From: Lacrimispora indolis DSM 755
Lineage (GTDB): Bacteria > Bacillota > Clostridia > Lachnospirales > Lachnospiraceae
Direction: 5' to 3'
Assembly (NCBI RefSeq): GCF_000526995.1
Contig: NZ_AZUI01000001.1
Coordinates: 2,666,001-2,730,000, forward strand
DNA: 64,000 nucleotides
The notes below the pieces were generated by a model. That model had not been told where the DNA came from, did not search any database, and saw only the letters and a list, made by a program, of their open reading frames with translations. The first letter of the stretch is position 1, and each line of letters begins with the position of its first letter. A program made the position numbers and the translations under genes. This document shows positions 1-8,429 of the stretch, piece by piece.

Positions 1-2
1 AC

Positions 3-365
3 AGCAAAAACGCTGAGATCAAATGGTTCTATGCAGAGGATGACGAGCTGGCTATGGGAATCTTAGAGGCACTTTCCGGGGGCGGAATTGATGAGGCTAC
101 CAAGGAAACCTTCCTTTCCGGCAAACCGGTCATTACCGGCTGCGGAGGCCTTGACGAACTGTATGAAGTGCTTCGGGGAAAATCCTATCAGGATATCGCT
201 TCAAAATGCGGCGGCATCATGTCCGTTACTTACAGCCCGTCCATGATCCAGACAGCCATTGAAGACATGGTAGATTATCTGGACGGAAAGCAGGTCACCC
301 AGGATCACGTGATCGCCTGTGAAAACGTAACATCAGATAATGTAACTGAGTACCCATCCTTTTAG
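3..365 (+). CDS. Sugar ABC transporter substrate-binding protein (C-terminal part, cut by window edge)
   Basis: The reading frame is open from the window edge to a TAG at 363-365, giving about 120 residues. The stretch around YAEDDELAMGILEAL matches the second lobe of type-1 periplasmic sugar-binding proteins, where a conserved Asp-rich loop precedes a helix. The missing N-terminal part should carry a signal peptide or lipobox. It is followed by a hairpin and then by a matching double ATPase and permease, so it is the extracellular ligand-binding subunit of that importer. The sugar cannot be read from this fragment; ribose or galactose-like ligands are typical of the family. The internal ATG at 54 is not a real start, because the family alignment continues upstream of it. 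Confidence 0.85.
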   Translation, partial: SKNAEIKWFYAEDDELAMGILEALSGGGIDEATKETFLSGKPVITGCGGLDELYEVLRGKSYQDIASKCGGIMSVTYSPSMIQTAIEDMVDYLDGKQVTQDHVIACENVTSDNVTEYPSF

Positions 366-384
366 AATTAATGGTCTGAGGGGC

Positions 385-425
385 AAAAGGGGCCGTTCAT
401 CGCTTAAGGAACGGCCCCTTTTATA
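385..425 (+). terminator. Intercistronic terminator-like hairpin after the binding-protein gene
   Basis: A perfect 14-bp stem (385-398 pairs with 409-422, AAAAGGGGCCGTTC and its complement) with a 10-nt loop ends in a short T run. It sits between the binding-protein gene and the ATPase gene. Inference: it causes partial termination, so that the binding protein is made in excess over the transporter, a common arrangement in sugar ABC operons. Confidence 0.75.
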
Positions 426-442
426 AAACCGGAGGTTGAGAT

Positions 443-1942
443 ATGAGCTTATTGGAAATGAATGGGATCTGTAAAACATTTAACGGAATCCAGGTATTAA
501 AAGGAGTCCGCTTAAAGGTGGAACAGGGGGAGGTCCATGCGCTGTTGGGAGAAAACGGGGCAGGGAAATCCACCCTGATGAATGTGCTGACAGGGGTGTT
601 TCCCAAAGACAGCGGAACCATTGCATTTGACGGAAAAGAGATCCATACCATCACCATCAGACAGTCGGAGGAACTGGGAATTGCCTTTGTCCATCAGGAA
701 TTGAATTTATTTAATGATTTAAAAGTATATGAAAATATTTTTCTTGGAAAAGAGTACAAGAACAGGCTGGGAAAGCTGAACAAACAGAAGATGATGGAGG
801 AAACAAAAGAGCTGTTTCATGAACTGGGAGTTGACATAAATCCCGGAGAACTGGTGGCTGATTTAAAGACCAGTCAGAAACAAATGCTGGAGATCGCGAA
901 GGCTTTGTTCTTCAATGCCAAGCTGCTGATTTTAGACGAACCTACCACATCTTTAAACAATGAAGAAGTAAAGCATTTGTTCACCATTGTCAATCACTTG
1001 AAAAAGGCGGGAACTTCTTTTATTTTTATTTCCCATAAGATGCCTGAGATCTTTGAACTGGCTGACCGGTATACTGTATTCCGAAACGGGGAGTTCATAG
1101 GAGAAGGAGCCATAGGGGATACGACTCCGGAAGCGGTGACCGGACTGATGGTAGGAGAGACTTATTCTGCCGGGGAAGTCTATGAGAAGCGAAACCCTGG
1201 AGAAGTGGTGCTGGAGCTTAATGAGTTCTCAGGGCCAGGATTTGAACAGGTGTCTTTGCAGATCAAAAAAGGCCAGATCATCGGGCTGACCGGACTCCAG
1301 GGCTCCGGAAGCAGTGAGTTGATGCAGTGCATGTTCGGAGTCACAAGGTCTGTATCAGGGGAGATGAGGATCAGAGGCAAACGGGTGCCTTCCCATTCTA
1401 TCCACAAAGCCATGAAGTCTAAAATTGCCATGCTGGCTTCCAACAGGAAAGAAAATTCCGTCATTCCTGATATGAACCTGCTGGAAAACATGTATCTGGC
1501 GGAACACACCTTGTCAGCGGCCAGGCCTCACATACGAAAACAGAGGGAAGAAGAGCGGTTTGAAAAGTATAAGGCCCTGTTAAATATCAAGGCCGGAAGC
1601 AGCCGGAATTCTATCATATCCTTAAGCGGGGGAAACCAGCAGAAGGTGTTTATTGCCAGGTGGCTGAATACTGATGCTGATATTCTGCTGTTTGATAATC
1701 CTACCCAGGGAATCGATGTGGGGGCCAAGGCAGAGATTTACAGGCTGATACTGGAAATGGCAAAAGAGGGAAAGACGATTCTCATCAATACCCTGGAAAT
1801 ACCGGAGATCCAGAAGGTAGCTGATTGCTGCGCAGTTTTTTATAACGGCAGGATCATCAAAATTCTGGAACACGAGGAAATCAATGAGACAACGGTCATG
1901 CTGTATTCCACAAATGCCGTGAACCAGGAAATAGGAGGATGA
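443..1942 (+). CDS. Sugar ABC transporter ATP-binding protein, RbsA/MglA type (duplicated ATPase)
   Basis: The 499-residue product has two ATPase halves, as in RbsA, MglA and XylG (about 500 residues). The first half has Walker [10 protein letters not shown] near residue 37 and Walker B LLILDEPT near 160. The second half has a degenerate P-loop (GLQGSGSSE) but keeps the signature LSGGNQQKV and Walker B (ILLFDNPT), which is usual for this family. It is cytoplasmic and energises the permease that starts 5 bp downstream. The start ATG follows a GGAGG site. The aspartate-to-asparagine-like DNPT in the second Walker B is also seen in family members. Substrate is not determinable. Confidence 0.93.
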   Translation: MSLLEMNGICKTFNGIQVLKGVRLKVEQGEVHALLGENGAGKSTLMNVLTGVFPKDSGTIAFDGKEIHTITIRQSEELGIAFVHQELNLFNDLKVYENIFLGKEYKNRLGKLNKQKMMEETKELFHELGVDINPGELVADLKTSQKQMLEIAKALFFNAKLLILDEPTTSLNNEEVKHLFTIVNHLKKAGTSFIFISHKMPEIFELADRYTVFRNGEFIGEGAIGDTTPEAVTGLMVGETYSAGEVYEKRNPGEVVLELNEFSGPGFEQVSLQIKKGQIIGLTGLQGSGSSELMQCMFGVTRSVSGEMRIRGKRVPSHSIHKAMKSKIAMLASNRKENSVIPDMNLLENMYLAEHTLSAARPHIRKQREEERFEKYKALLNIKAGSSRNSIISLSGGNQQKVFIARWLNTDADILLFDNPTQGIDVGAKAEIYRLILEMAKEGKTILINTLEIPEIQKVADCCAVFYNGRIIKILEHEEINETTVMLYSTNAVNQEIGG

Positions 1943-1946
1943 AGAG

Positions 1947-2981
1947 ATGAAGGCAGGAGAAAAGAAAAGCGGAATGTCCCTGGGCGTTGTATCCAGATGG
2001 TGCGGGGAATTCAGCTTTATTATCGTGTTTGTGCTGATTTTTGCGGTGTATGCTTTAACCAGCAACGGGCTGACCTGGAGCGGGACCATGAATATTTTCC
2101 GTCATTCGGCAGTGGTGGGGATCATCGGCCTGGGAATGGGCCTGGTCTGCATGACAGGGGAAATCGATTTGTCCGTAGGTTCCATGCTGGCCTTAAACAG
2201 CGGGCTGTCGGTGATCCTGTTTAATATTACGGATAGTATTCTGGCCACATTGGTGTTTGCGCTTTTATTCGGTGCGGTCTGCGGTCTGATCAATGGCTTG
2301 TTGGTGGGCTACGTTAAAATGCCGGCCTTTATCGTCACTTTAGCTACCATGCTGATATTCCGTTCCTTTGCCCAATATATCTGTCAGCATATTGACAAAG
2401 CTCTGGCAGGCGGAGGCAGCAGCGTGTACCGGATGATCAAGGAGTTGTCTTCCTACCAGCCCTTTTACGGCCTGGGAAACGGAAAGGTTTTTACGGTTCC
2501 CATTGTGGGGCTGATCCTGATTTTGATCACGGCACTATTTGTTTACATAACTACCAGCACCAAGTATGGAAAAAAGGTCTATGCTGTTGGCAGCAATGCA
2601 AAGGGCGCTCTGATGGCAGGGATCAATGTGAGCCTGATGAAAGTGTCTGTATTTGTGCTTGGAGGAATTTTGACAGGGCTTGCCTCCTTTTTGTGGGTGG
2701 CCATGAATGCCTCCTCTGACCCGGCCACAACGGGAAACAGCTATGAAATGTATGCCATTGCAGCAGTGGTATTAGGCGGAATCAGCATGTCAGGAGGGAA
2801 AGGCAAATGCCTGGGAATCCTTTTTGGAGCCATGTCCTATACCATCATTGATAAGATCATCGTTGCACTGAAGATGGATTCCTTAATTAATGATGCCATT
2901 AAAGGGATCATTCTGATTCTGGTGATCGTAGTTCAGATTATAGGGCCGAGGATCAAGGAGAGGATGACGAGGCATAATTAA
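1947..2981 (+). CDS. Sugar ABC transporter permease, RbsC/MglC family
   Basis: This 344-residue hydrophobic protein has about eight to ten membrane segments and the family landmarks GEIDLSVGSM (near residue 72) and PAFIVTLATML (near residue 127). It belongs to the BPD_transp_2 permeases that pair with duplicated ATPases. The start codon is 5 bp after the ATPase stop, with GGAGG inside the end of the previous gene, so the two are translationally coupled. With the upstream genes it completes a binding protein, ATPase and permease importer for a monosaccharide. It is followed by a terminator at 3030-3086 that closes the operon. Confidence 0.93.
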   Translation: MKAGEKKSGMSLGVVSRWCGEFSFIIVFVLIFAVYALTSNGLTWSGTMNIFRHSAVVGIIGLGMGLVCMTGEIDLSVGSMLALNSGLSVILFNITDSILATLVFALLFGAVCGLINGLLVGYVKMPAFIVTLATMLIFRSFAQYICQHIDKALAGGGSSVYRMIKELSSYQPFYGLGNGKVFTVPIVGLILILITALFVYITTSTKYGKKVYAVGSNAKGALMAGINVSLMKVSVFVLGGILTGLASFLWVAMNASSDPATTGNSYEMYAIAAVVLGGISMSGGKGKCLGILFGAMSYTIIDKIIVALKMDSLINDAIKGIILILVIVVQIIGPRIKERMTRHN

Positions 2982-3029
2982 CAGCCTTATAAATAGTATT
3001 GACGACGATAAGATAAGAGCAAAGGAAAG

Positions 3030-3086
3030 GAGTTTGTTGATGAGACCAGTGGGGAAGTTGGAATCATCAACAAATTCCCTTTTTTC
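3030..3086 (+). terminator. Rho-independent terminator of the sugar ABC operon
   Basis: An imperfect 19-bp inverted repeat (3030-3048 with 3060-3078, core TTTGTTGATGA / TCATCAACAAA) is followed directly by CTTTTTT. It lies 50 bp after the permease stop codon. Confidence 0.75.
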
Positions 3087-3310
3087 ATCCGTTAATTCTG
3101 CCCGGACGTTCCATCAGATAACCGGGATATTGAAAGGAGAATTCGATTTTCCCAGTGAGTTATGTATAAGGGGGATGGTTTTACTTTCATAAAAATTTAT
3201 CTCAAGGACTTTTTTCTAGACATTTATACGCAAAAAAACTCAGAAGAATGGTTATATTTAGCGGTGGGGGAAAATGAGGATAAACTTCTCACAATTAAAT
3301 CTATCCCTAT
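3087..3310. other. Non-coding stretch between sugar ABC operon and agr locus
   Basis: AT-rich DNA with no convincing gene. One plus-strand frame opens at 3162 but it runs antisense into agrB and resembles nothing recognisable. No repeat or promoter stands out. Confidence 0.5.
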
Positions 3311-3351
3311 AAAGTGGACTTGTGTCTATGTTATTGACACAAGTCCGCTTT
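3311..3351 (-). terminator. Hairpin directly after agrB stop codon
   Basis: The 16-bp stem (3311-3326 with 3336-3351, one G-T pair) encloses a 9-nt loop and begins 2 nt after the agrB stop on the minus strand. The long T tract lies on the plus-strand side, so it could stop transcription from either side; on the minus strand it may act mainly as a 3' stabilising stem. Confidence 0.6.
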
Positions 3352-3352
3352 G

Positions 3353-3913
3353 TCATTTTTTTCTTTGTTTTTCTACTATGATTGCAATTGCCGAAGCGGT
3401 AAGTCCGCAAATCAGCATTTTGCTGATATATACTTTATTAAATGCCCAAACTCCCCCTATTAATGCTCCAAGAACTACGACAACCATTCTGGACTTTTTT
3501 TTATAATATTGTACCTCTGAATGGTTCATGATTTTCCCCTCATTATCTATAGGAGCATAGAGATAGATAATGATAGAAGCCAGCAGCCAGCTTATAATAT
3601 AGATCTGATCACTCATATTTTGTCTGTAAAACAGCAGGCTGGAAAAAACCGTAAAACATGATACCATGTAGCAGCCCGTTCTCGTCTTGGCGTGATAACC
3701 GCCTGCATTTTCCCGTATTGGAATAAATGTACATGCCATAACAAATAAGTCAAAAACTTGCTGCATCATGACTGCAATGGTTATATAAGAAATATAATGT
3801 ATCATTTTTAGAAGCAAACATTCTATACCAAAATCATAGATATCCTGTTCCGATTCTGAAATAATACCATCTTTGACCATGCTTTTTGATATGTAGCCAA
3901 CTATTTTTTTCAT
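3353..3913 (-). CDS. agrB: AgrB-type pheromone-processing membrane endopeptidase
   Basis: AgrB (peptidase family C75) is an integral membrane cysteine protease that cuts the AgrD precursor at its C-terminal side and helps close the thiolactone ring. This 186-residue protein has the conserved catalytic pair in the block GGYHAKTRTGCY: His74 and Cys81 have the same seven-residue spacing as His77 and Cys84 of Staphylococcus aureus AgrB. Several hydrophobic segments follow. It is the last gene of a minus-strand group agrA-agrC-agrD-agrB and starts 28 bp after the agrD stop. Its ribosome site is weak, which suggests coupling to agrD translation. Confidence 0.93.
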   Translation of the reverse strand: MKKIVGYISKSMVKDGIISESEQDIYDFGIECLLLKMIHYISYITIAVMMQQVFDLFVMACTFIPIRENAGGYHAKTRTGCYMVSCFTVFSSLLFYRQNMSDQIYIISWLLASIIIYLYAPIDNEGKIMNHSEVQYYKKKSRMVVVVLGALIGGVWAFNKVYISKMLICGLTASAIAIIVEKQRKK

Positions 3914-3941
3914 TATTTCATCAATTTATTGAATATGAAAT

Positions 3942-4094
3942 TTAATTAATTGTTTTTTTGAATTTTGTGACGCTCTCAGGCATCTTGGGTTGATACCCTA
4001 TACAAATACAAGCTGAATTTGCCTCCTTTTTGGACGTTGATAATGCTGCCTTTGAAAGTAAAGTTAATGCTGTTTCTTTTAAGTTTTTCATCAT
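3942..4094 (-). CDS. agrD: AgrD-type cyclic autoinducer peptide precursor (50 residues)
   Basis: Reading the minus strand from ATG at 4094-4092 gives 50 residues, with GGAAAGGAAG as ribosome site. The N-terminal part is an amphipathic leader (KNLKETALTLLSKAALS). The core is NSACICIGYQPKMPES, which matches clostridial AgrD proteins: a small residue before Cys, a five-residue ring region, an aromatic or His, then Gln-Pro and a charged acidic/lysine tail. By analogy with Clostridium perfringens, the mature thiolactone would be Cys-Ile-Cys-Ile-Gly (residues 29-33). A second Cys inside the ring is unusual. A tandem ATG makes the first codon ambiguous by one residue. It lies immediately upstream of agrB and downstream of agrC. 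Confidence 0.92.
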   Translation of the reverse strand: MMKNLKETALTLLSKAALSTSKKEANSACICIGYQPKMPESVTKFKKTIN

Positions 4095-4132
4095 TTTTAT
4101 CTTCCTTTCCTTTTTTTAAAAACTATAATTTT

Positions 4133-4160
4133 ATTATAGCCAAATGCTGCCTGCTTTCAA
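4133..4160 (-). promoter_or_regulatory. Likely agrDB promoter
   Basis: On the minus strand TTGAAA (4160-4155) and a consensus TATAAT (4138-4133) are spaced by 16 bp, about 40 bp before the agrD start. Upstream of it (about 4200-4240) lies ACCGTTTAC, which resembles the half-site bound by LytTR regulators, and two CCGGATTGA copies. Inference: AgrA activates this promoter. Confidence 0.6.
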
Positions 4161-4244
4161 TGTTTAAAACACGAAAGACAGTTTTTTTGCACGAGGTAGG
4201 CACTTCATCTGTAAACGGTCAATCCGGGCTCAATCCGGATGTAA

Positions 4245-5555
4245 CTACATATTTATCAGTACATTGCACTGAAATATTCCATTTTCACTGCTAAGATTCA
4301 TAGAACCATCGTACTTTACTACTGCACGCTCAACATTGCTTAATCCGATTCCGTGATTTGCTCCCTTTTGAGATACCGGCCTGCCTTCGCTCCATCTGAC
4401 TATATTATTTGAAGTGTTTTCAACCTTGATTGCAATCATTTCGTAGTAAGGACTGATTTTCAGCCTTATCCATGGAGAGCCGTTTACTTGTTCACAAGCT
4501 TCTATGGCATTATCCAGTAAATTACCAAAGATTGTAGTAATATCCATAGGATTCATAAAGCTTAAATCAACATTGCCTATTTCATATTGTAAATCTATAT
4601 GTAGCTTTCCTGCATTTTGTATTTTTTCATTTAAGAGGATATTTAAAATACCATTATTGGTAAGCTGCTTTGGGAGTAAAGGTTTTAAGATGGTATTGAT
4701 CTCTTTAATATAATTAATTGTACCTTCTTTATCATCTCCATGATACAACCCTTCCATTACCGCTATATGCTTGTTGACATCATGAAGTATACGAAGAGAT
4801 TCCTGATGATTCTTTTCCTGGTGTAAATAATATTTATACTGCATAGTCGCCTGCTGTTCCAATAATTCCAATTTTACCTTTAGCTGATAATTATCCTCCA
4901 TAAATCGTATAAAATATAAAAAATACATATCTGCAAATATTATAAATCCCAAGTTGATCAGCAAAATAAAACTCATACTCTCGCCCTTGATTTTTCCATA
5001 TGAAACGCCTATTACAACCATGTTCATAAAACTGTAAATAGTAATTATAAAATGAAGTATATATTGAGTTTTGGTGAATTTGACTTTCTCGTTTTTCCCC
5101 CATATAGGAGAAATAAATATATAATACATAAACAAAAGTACAATCATTGAAAATGTCATATTAAGAAAATTTTTCACCTCTGGCTCCAAAAGAGGCATAT
5201 GCATTTTCCAGAATATAAATTCAAGTAAAGTTACTCCTACAGCTTCGCACACTGCAAATACCAAAACCATTATTTCCGCTTCCAAAACCCTTCGTATCGG
5301 TTTATCAAAATCATCAAAATATAAGAAATAACTTACTAAGCCATATAAGACAACCCAACTAAGCATATTAACCAATGGCTGCTGCAACAAATTGATGGCC
5401 ATTAAAAATATACTGACGGATATTTGAACCAAAAAGTAGAACGGTTTATTTTGAAATACTTTTTTATGCCTGCTGCCTATAAATTGAAATATTACTATAG
5501 TTGTAACCAGACATGATATTATGATTCCAAATAAAAACAATATGTTATTTTCCAT
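4245..5555 (-). CDS. agrC: AgrC-like sensor histidine kinase (GHKL family)
   Basis: The 436-residue product has six or seven membrane segments in its first 210 residues, then a short coiled region and a GHKL-type catalytic domain. The phosphoacceptor region reads RILHDVNKHIAVMEGL, the N box NLLDNAIEACEQ and the G box NHGIGLSNV, as in AgrC/ComD-like quorum-sensing kinases. It should bind the cyclic peptide outside the cell and phosphorylate the LytTR regulator encoded 2 bp upstream. The gene ends 150 bp before agrD. Its DNA is AT-richer than the carbohydrate genes on either side. Confidence 0.9.
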   Translation of the reverse strand: MENNILFLFGIIISCLVTTIVIFQFIGSRHKKVFQNKPFYFLVQISVSIFLMAINLLQQPLVNMLSWVVLYGLVSYFLYFDDFDKPIRRVLEAEIMVLVFAVCEAVGVTLLEFIFWKMHMPLLEPEVKNFLNMTFSMIVLLFMYYIFISPIWGKNEKVKFTKTQYILHFIITIYSFMNMVVIGVSYGKIKGESMSFILLINLGFIIFADMYFLYFIRFMEDNYQLKVKLELLEQQATMQYKYYLHQEKNHQESLRILHDVNKHIAVMEGLYHGDDKEGTINYIKEINTILKPLLPKQLTNNGILNILLNEKIQNAGKLHIDLQYEIGNVDLSFMNPMDITTIFGNLLDNAIEACEQVNGSPWIRLKISPYYEMIAIKVENTSNNIVRWSEGRPVSQKGANHGIGLSNVERAVVKYDGSMNLSSENGIFQCNVLINM

Positions 5556-5557
5556 TA

Positions 5558-6310
5558 TTAAATACTCCTGTGAACATAATCATTTAGCTGCTCTTTAAAG
5601 GCAATTACGCGCTTTTGTGATAATGGTAATATTTCTCCCGTATTCAAATAGACCATATCCCCTTTTACCTTAGACACATGTTCAAAGTTTACAATCACCC
5701 CACGGTAGCAGGTGCCAAATCCGTATATTTCCATCCTTTGCTCCACATCTGCTATCGTCCCAAAATACTCGTACGTTTTTTTTGTTGTTTTTACTCTGAT
5801 TTTACGTGCAGTTTTTACATATTCAAAATAAAGGATTTTTGAAACAGTTACTTTAATTGCCGGGTATTCTTTTTTTCCACTCTTACTTATTTCTGTAGCA
5901 TTAGACAACACAATTTCTATATCATTTCCTCTGTCCAATCCTATAACTTGTACCAGTTCACTGATATGATTTATTAACTGCTCCTTTTCAACAGGTTTGG
6001 GTAAATAGGCAAATGCATGTGCACGGTTAATTGCATCATTGCAGTATCCATTATAACCTGTAATATAAATGATCCTGATTTTTCTGTTTCTTTGGTATAG
6101 TTTCATTCCTGCTTCGATCCCATTCATTCCTCCCATAGATATATCCAGAAAAACAAAATCAAAGTTTATAGAGGAGGTTATCAGTTCCTCTCCGGAAAGA
6201 AATACTTGAATGCTGTAAAGAATTCCATGATCTTTCATAAATTCTTCCACAAGTTCTTTAATTACCGCAGCTTCATTCAATTCATCATCACAAATTGCTA
6301 CTTTAAACAT
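5558..6310 (-). CDS. agrA: AgrA-like LytTR response regulator
   Basis: Residues 1-125 form a receiver domain: acidic pair DD at 8-9, phosphoacceptor Asp56 in FLDISMGG, Thr and Lys near 84 and 106. Residues 145-250 form a LytTR DNA-binding domain (KILYFEYVKTARKIRV and a C-terminal LPLSQKRVIAFKEQL). Total length, 250, is normal for AgrA or VirR-type regulators. The start has a strong TAGGAGG site. It is the first gene of the agr group and is followed at 2 bp by the kinase, so the pair is cotranscribed. Expected role: activate agrDB and target genes when the pheromone accumulates. Confidence 0.92.
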   Translation of the reverse strand: MFKVAICDDELNEAAVIKELVEEFMKDHGILYSIQVFLSGEELITSSINFDFVFLDISMGGMNGIEAGMKLYQRNRKIRIIYITGYNGYCNDAINRAHAFAYLPKPVEKEQLINHISELVQVIGLDRGNDIEIVLSNATEISKSGKKEYPAIKVTVSKILYFEYVKTARKIRVKTTKKTYEYFGTIADVEQRMEIYGFGTCYRGVIVNFEHVSKVKGDMVYLNTGEILPLSQKRVIAFKEQLNDYVHRSI

Positions 6311-6360
6311 ACCTTCAACCTCCTAAAGCATTATCCTTTTAATTTAGCAAGTATAATGAT

Positions 6361-6390
6361 ATTCTACCTCCAATAACCTAGAATTGGCAA
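6361..6390 (-). promoter_or_regulatory. Possible agrAC promoter
   Basis: On the minus strand TTGCCA (6390-6385) and TAGAAT (6366-6361) are spaced by 18 bp, 50 bp before the agrA start. Confidence 0.45.
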
Positions 6391-6437
6391 ATAAACCTCT
6401 TATATATTGATCCTGATGAAGTAAATAAGCACATACA

Positions 6438-6466
6438 TTTACTTTTCCAGGTGATTTTAGTATAAT
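6438..6466 (+). promoter_or_regulatory. glf promoter
   Basis: TTTACT (6438-6443), a 17-bp spacer and TATAAT (6461-6466) precede the glf start by 37 bp. The -35, the TTTCC after it and the TTAG or ATAG before the -10 recur in promoters at 14545, 25031 and 26561. Confidence 0.7.
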
Positions 6467-6502
6467 GTAGACAGTTTATAACCGAGACAGGAGAAAGAAA
6501 CC

Positions 6503-7603
6503 ATGAAAAAATATGATTATGTATTGGTAGGCAGCGGCCTCTATTCCGGCGTTTTCGCATACCTGGCAAGGCAAAAAGGAAAAAAGTGCCTTGTGGTAGA
6601 GAAAAGGGACCACATGGGCGGCAACATTTACTGCGAGGAAACAGAAGGAATCCATGTACACCGTTACGGAGCCCATATTTTCCATACCAGCAATAAGAAG
6701 GTCTGGCAGTTTGTCAATGAACTGGCAGAGTTCAACCGTTATACCAACAGCCCGGTGGCAAATTACATGGGTGAAATGTACAACATGCCCTTTAATATGA
6801 ACACCTTCAGCAAGATGTGGGGAATATCCACCCCTGCAGAGGCAAAGGCAAAGATCGAAGAGCAGAAAGCTTCCATAACCGGAGAACCCCAGAACCTGGA
6901 GGAGCAGGCCATCAGTCTTGTGGGCAGGGATATTTATGAAAAACTGGTGAAAGGCTATACAGAAAAACAGTGGGGCAGAGACTGCAAGGACCTCCCTGCC
7001 TTTATCATCAAACGCCTTCCCGTTCGATTTACCTATGACAACAATTATTTCAATGACTTATACCAGGGAATTCCCATAGGCGGATACAATGTGATCATTG
7101 AAAAGCTGTTTGAGGGCTGCGACGTGGAAATGGGTGTGGATTATCTGGAAAATAAAGAATATTATGACGGGCTGGGAGAACGGGTGATTTATACGGGAAC
7201 CATTGATGCTTATTATGGATATCAGTTCGGAAAGCTGGAGTACCGTAGCCTGCGTTTTGAAACCCAGGTGGTAGATACGGACAATTACCAGGGAGTGGCT
7301 GTGGTCAATTATACAGACAGGGAAACACCTTATACCAGGATCATTGAACACAAGCATTTTGAGTTTGGAACCCAGCCAAAGACTGTGATCACGCGGGAGT
7401 ACTCGGAAACGTGGCTGGAAGGCATGGAACCGTATTATCCTGTTAATGATGAAAGGAACCAGATATTATATAAAAAGTATGCTGCTCTGGCTGATAAAGA
7501 GCCGCGTGTAATTTTTGGCGGCCGTCTGGGAGAGTATAAATATTATGATATGGACAAGGTGATTGAGTCAGCCATGGATAAGGTAAAAACTGAATTAATG
7601 TAA
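6503..7603 (+). CDS. glf: UDP-galactopyranose mutase
   Basis: Glf is an FAD enzyme that converts UDP-galactopyranose to UDP-galactofuranose, the donor for Galf in surface glycans. The 366-residue protein starts with the FAD-binding motif VGSGLYSGVFA and the acidic end of the Rossmann fold VVEKRDHMGGN (residues 34-44). Family blocks YGAHIFHT (near 55) and EKQWGRDC (near 155) are present, and length is normal. The start has GACAGGAGAAAG upstream. The gene is transcribed alone, between its own promoter and a strong terminator, and points to a galactofuranose-containing polymer made by the loci further right. Confidence 0.96.
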   Translation: MKKYDYVLVGSGLYSGVFAYLARQKGKKCLVVEKRDHMGGNIYCEETEGIHVHRYGAHIFHTSNKKVWQFVNELAEFNRYTNSPVANYMGEMYNMPFNMNTFSKMWGISTPAEAKAKIEEQKASITGEPQNLEEQAISLVGRDIYEKLVKGYTEKQWGRDCKDLPAFIIKRLPVRFTYDNNYFNDLYQGIPIGGYNVIIEKLFEGCDVEMGVDYLENKEYYDGLGERVIYTGTIDAYYGYQFGKLEYRSLRFETQVVDTDNYQGVAVVNYTDRETPYTRIIEHKHFEFGTQPKTVITREYSETWLEGMEPYYPVNDERNQILYKKYAALADKEPRVIFGGRLGEYKYYDMDKVIESAMDKVKTELM

Positions 7604-7615
7604 AAATTTTGCAAG

Positions 7616-7652
7616 AAAGACTGCTGAACCGGAAAACAGCAGTCTTTTTTTT
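7616..7652 (+). terminator. Rho-independent terminator of glf
   Basis: An 11-bp perfect stem AAGACTGCTG / CAGCAGTCTT with a 10-nt loop is followed by a run of eight T. Confidence 0.9.
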
Positions 7653-7691
7653 CCTAGTGAGGGGAAAACAATGGGTAAGCATAAGGGCTAT

Positions 7692-7710
7692 ATAAAAGTT
7701 ATACTTTTAT
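7692..7710 (+). promoter_or_regulatory. Operator-like palindrome upstream of the PTS operon
   Basis: ATAAAAGT, TAT, ACTTTTAT is a perfect 8-bp inverted repeat with a 3-bp centre, 25 bp before the first PTS gene. No good -35 box accompanies the TATA-like sequences inside it, which would fit a promoter that depends on an activator such as the PRD protein at 12603. The link is inferred. Confidence 0.45.
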
Positions 7711-7735
7711 CATTAAAACAGAAAGGGTAAGGAAG

Positions 7736-8068
7736 ATGCAGGAACTGGAATTAAAATGCTTTCAGATCATTTCAGCGGCGGGGGTTGCAAAGTCTGACTT
7801 TATCGAAGCGATCAGCCAGATTAAGAACGGGGACATTTCCCGGGCAACAGAGCTGGTGAAAGAAGGAGAAAAAAGCTATGTGCAGGGGCATGATGCGCAT
7901 ACCGAATTGCTGGCGCTGAAGGATGCGGCGGAATCCATAAATTCTATGGTTCTTGTGATGCACGCAGAGGATCAGCTGATGGCGGCAGAATTATATAAGA
8001 CCTTGTTTATGGAATTTAAAAGTGTCTATGGAAAATTATCAGAACTGGAAAAAGAGGTGGGGAAATGA
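7736..8068 (+). CDS. PTS lactose/cellobiose-family IIA component
   Basis: The 110-residue helical protein matches LacF/CelC. These trimers pass phosphate from HPr to IIB. The active-site region reads VLVMHAEDQLM (His near residue 75), and the first helix QIISAAGVAKSDFIEAI is typical. The start follows GGGTAAGGAAG. It overlaps the IIB gene by 4 bp (ATGA), so the two are coupled. It is the first gene of an eight-gene co-oriented group that also encodes its own HPr paralogue. Confidence 0.92.
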   Translation: MQELELKCFQIISAAGVAKSDFIEAISQIKNGDISRATELVKEGEKSYVQGHDAHTELLALKDAAESINSMVLVMHAEDQLMAAELYKTLFMEFKSVYGKLSELEKEVGK

Positions 8069-8388
8069 AGCGGATTTATCTGTTTTGCAGTGCGGGAATG
8101 TCTACCAGTATGCTGGCAGGAAATATGCAGGAGGTCGCGGATGAACACAAGATACCGGTAGAAGTGAAGGCTTTTTCAATCGCAAAAATGGAAGAGATTT
8201 ATGAAAAACTGCATCCAGACTGTATCCTGCTGGGGCCGCAGGTGAAATTTCTGTATTCTGACACCAAAAATATTTATGAAAAAAGGAATACACCAGTCGG
8301 CGTAATTGATGCAAAGGATTACGGAATGATGAATGGGGAAGCTGTATTAAAATATGCAGTTAAATTAATTAAAAGGGGAATTTCATAG
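8065..8388 (+). CDS. PTS lactose/cellobiose-family IIB component
   Basis: The 107-residue protein starts with the phosphorylation loop LFCSAGMSTSMLA, with Cys8 as phosphate acceptor, and has the CelA-like block DCILLGPQVKF. It takes phosphate from the IIA protein and gives it to the sugar held by IIC. Length is normal for CelA-type proteins. The ATG overlaps the IIA stop. Confidence 0.93.
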   Translation: MKRIYLFCSAGMSTSMLAGNMQEVADEHKIPVEVKAFSIAKMEEIYEKLHPDCILLGPQVKFLYSDTKNIYEKRNTPVGVIDAKDYGMMNGEAVLKYAVKLIKRGIS

Positions 8389-8429
8389 AACAGGAAGGAT
8401 CATCAAAACAAGATAAGGAGAGGGAAAAT

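Noticed and set aside
3162..3506. Plus-strand ORF of 114 codons upstream of agrB
   Set aside because: It runs antisense to the 3' end of agrB, through the agrB terminator hairpin, and has no recognisable similarity or good ribosome site.
4200..4240. Clear AgrA-binding direct repeat in the agrD promoter
   Set aside because: ACCGTTTAC is near a LytTR half-site, but I could not find a convincing second half-site at the usual spacing, so no operator is called.
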